DNA of 64,000 bases. It comes from Achromobacter sp. B7. GTDB lineage: Bacteria; Pseudomonadota; Gammaproteobacteria; Burkholderiales; Burkholderiaceae_B. Both the position numbers and the translations under genes were made by a program. The notes under the pieces were generated by a model. It was not told the origin of the DNA and made no database searches. It saw only the letters and a list, made by a program, of their open reading frames with translations. The stretch is from contig NZ_CP032084.1 in assembly GCF_003600685.1 (NCBI RefSeq), positions 1,736,001 to 1,800,000 on the forward strand. Direction: 5' to 3'. Below are positions 63,367 through 64,000 of the stretch, in pieces (positions within the stretch are counted from its first letter, which is position 1; each line of letters opens with the position of its first letter).

Positions 63367-63390
63367 GGCGGGTGGCGCGGGCCACCCGCC
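63367..63390. other. Hairpin between hrpA and lpxO
   Basis: GGCGGGTGGC pairs perfectly with GCCACCCGCC (10 pairs) around GCGG. No T-run on either side, so termination is only possible. Confidence 0.6.
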
Positions 63391-63404
63391 GATAGCGTCT
63401 GGCC

Positions 63405-64000
63405 TTACAGGGCGATAAAGCCCACGATCACCAGCGCAATCAAGCCGTACTTGGTGGCCTTGTAGACCGTGCGGTTCCAGTTCTTGAACGCCTTGCGCTT
63501 TTGGTCGATGACCCAGTGCGCATGCGTCAGCCGGTTGATGGCGCCGGTTTGGTCGCCGCCGTCGTTGGGCGAGCTGGCCGCCGACATCACCACGCGCCCG
63601 AACCAGCGGTTGAATGCTTCGGCCCAGCGCCATTTCAGCGGCCGTTCGACGTCGCAGAACAGAATGATGCGGTTTTGTTCCGAGTGGTTGTAGGCTTCGT
63701 GCACGTAGGTTTCGTCGAACACGACGCTTTCGCCGTCGCGCCAGCTATAGGATTCGCCGTCGACGATGATGTGGCAGCGGTCATCGTTCGGGGTGACCAG
63801 ACCCAGGTGATAGCGCAGCGAGCCGGCGAACGGATCGCGATGCGGGTTCAACTGGCCGCCCGGGGGCAGCTCGGCGAACATGGCGGCCTTGACCTTGGGC
63901 AGCGTTTTCAGGATGGCAACGGTTTTGGGGCAGAGCTCTTCGGCGGACGGGTGGCGGGCGTCATACCACTTCAGGTAGAACCGCTTCCAGCCGTATTTGA
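63405..64000 (-). CDS. lpxO: LpxO-type lipid A hydroxylase (aspartyl/asparaginyl beta-hydroxylase family), N-terminus cut by window edge
   Basis: About 198 residues are visible on the reverse strand, running off the right edge. It has L-N-P-H-R-D-P-F (first His), V-F-D-E-T-Y-V-H-E-A-Y-N-H (second His pair) and N-R-I-I-L-F-C-D-V-E-R-P, which fit LpxO, an Fe(II)/2-oxoglutarate enzyme that 2-hydroxylates the lipid A secondary acyl chain at the inner membrane. A C-terminal membrane helix (Y-G-L-I-A-L-V-I-V-G-F-I-A-L) is present. The start lies outside. Confidence 0.88.
   Translation of the reverse strand, partial: KYGWKRFYLKWYDARHPSAEELCPKTVAILKTLPKVKAAMFAELPPGGQLNPHRDPFAGSLRYHLGLVTPNDDRCHIIVDGESYSWRDGESVVFDETYVHEAYNHSEQNRIILFCDVERPLKWRWAEAFNRWFGRVVMSAASSPNDGGDQTGAINRLTHAHWVIDQKRKAFKNWNRTVYKATKYGLIALVIVGFIAL

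Overview
This is a high-GC chromosomal window from a betaproteobacterium, most likely the family Alcaligenaceae (Achromobacter/Bordetella type). The evidence is the set of housekeeping proteins (RNase R, RlmB, HU-beta, a long-form ArgG, an ArgA with amino-acid-kinase and GNAT domains, HrpA), the abundance of solute-binding-protein transport systems (a Bug/TctC protein, TRAP, peptide-type ABC and polyamine-type ABC), and a KdkA-type Kdo kinase. No species can be named from the sequence alone. I saw no rRNA, CRISPR array, insertion sequence, integrase or prophage. The window reads as stable chromosome with a few accessory catabolic and transport operons.

Layout. 1-1.4 kb: two leftward exporters. 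1.5-3.5 kb: a GNAT enzyme, three near-identical tRNA-Leu(CAG) genes and a DTW-type tRNA-modifying enzyme. 3.7-9.1 kb: rnr, rlmB, a PLP-dependent Met/Cys-metabolism enzyme and a PKHD dioxygenase. 9.4-12.6 kb: hupB, tRNA-Val(TAC) and a tonB-exbB-exbD operon behind a perfect 7-1-7 Fur box. 12.6-16.4 kb: a two-component system whose kinase gene overlaps kup. 16.5-17.8 kb: argG. 17.9-22.8 kb: a LysR regulator divergent from a small catabolic operon (LigI-like hydrolase, Bug protein, two small alpha/beta enzymes, exported alpha/beta-hydrolase-fold protein). 22.9-25.2 kb: argD-argF.

25.3-35.9 kb: a DUF3579 gene, then a GntR regulator divergent from one eight-gene unit (racemase-family enzyme, peptide-type ABC transporter of five subunits, two amidohydrolases). 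36-38.9 kb: a convergent TRAP transporter. 39-42.7 kb: an overlapping set of YbbP-like permease, truncated haemoglobin and Kdo kinase. 42.8-47.9 kb: a potFGHI-type operon running into an ArsC-like gene and a 3-methyladenine glycosylase. 47.9-53.5 kb: yrbL, rmuC, an amidase and an AidB-type acyl-CoA dehydrogenase. 53.6-57.2 kb: rpiA, phoU and a phospholipase C. 57.3-63.3 kb: yggX, argA and hrpA. The right edge cuts an lpxO-type gene.

Together the accessory operons describe a scavenging organism that imports small carboxylates, peptide-like or N-containing compounds and polyamines, and couples import to dedicated hydrolases. The most interesting unit is the GntR-controlled cluster at 26-36 kb. 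One of its amidohydrolases lacks the usual HxH metal motif and its racemase-family enzyme lacks the usual second cysteine, so its chemistry cannot be predicted by simple homology.
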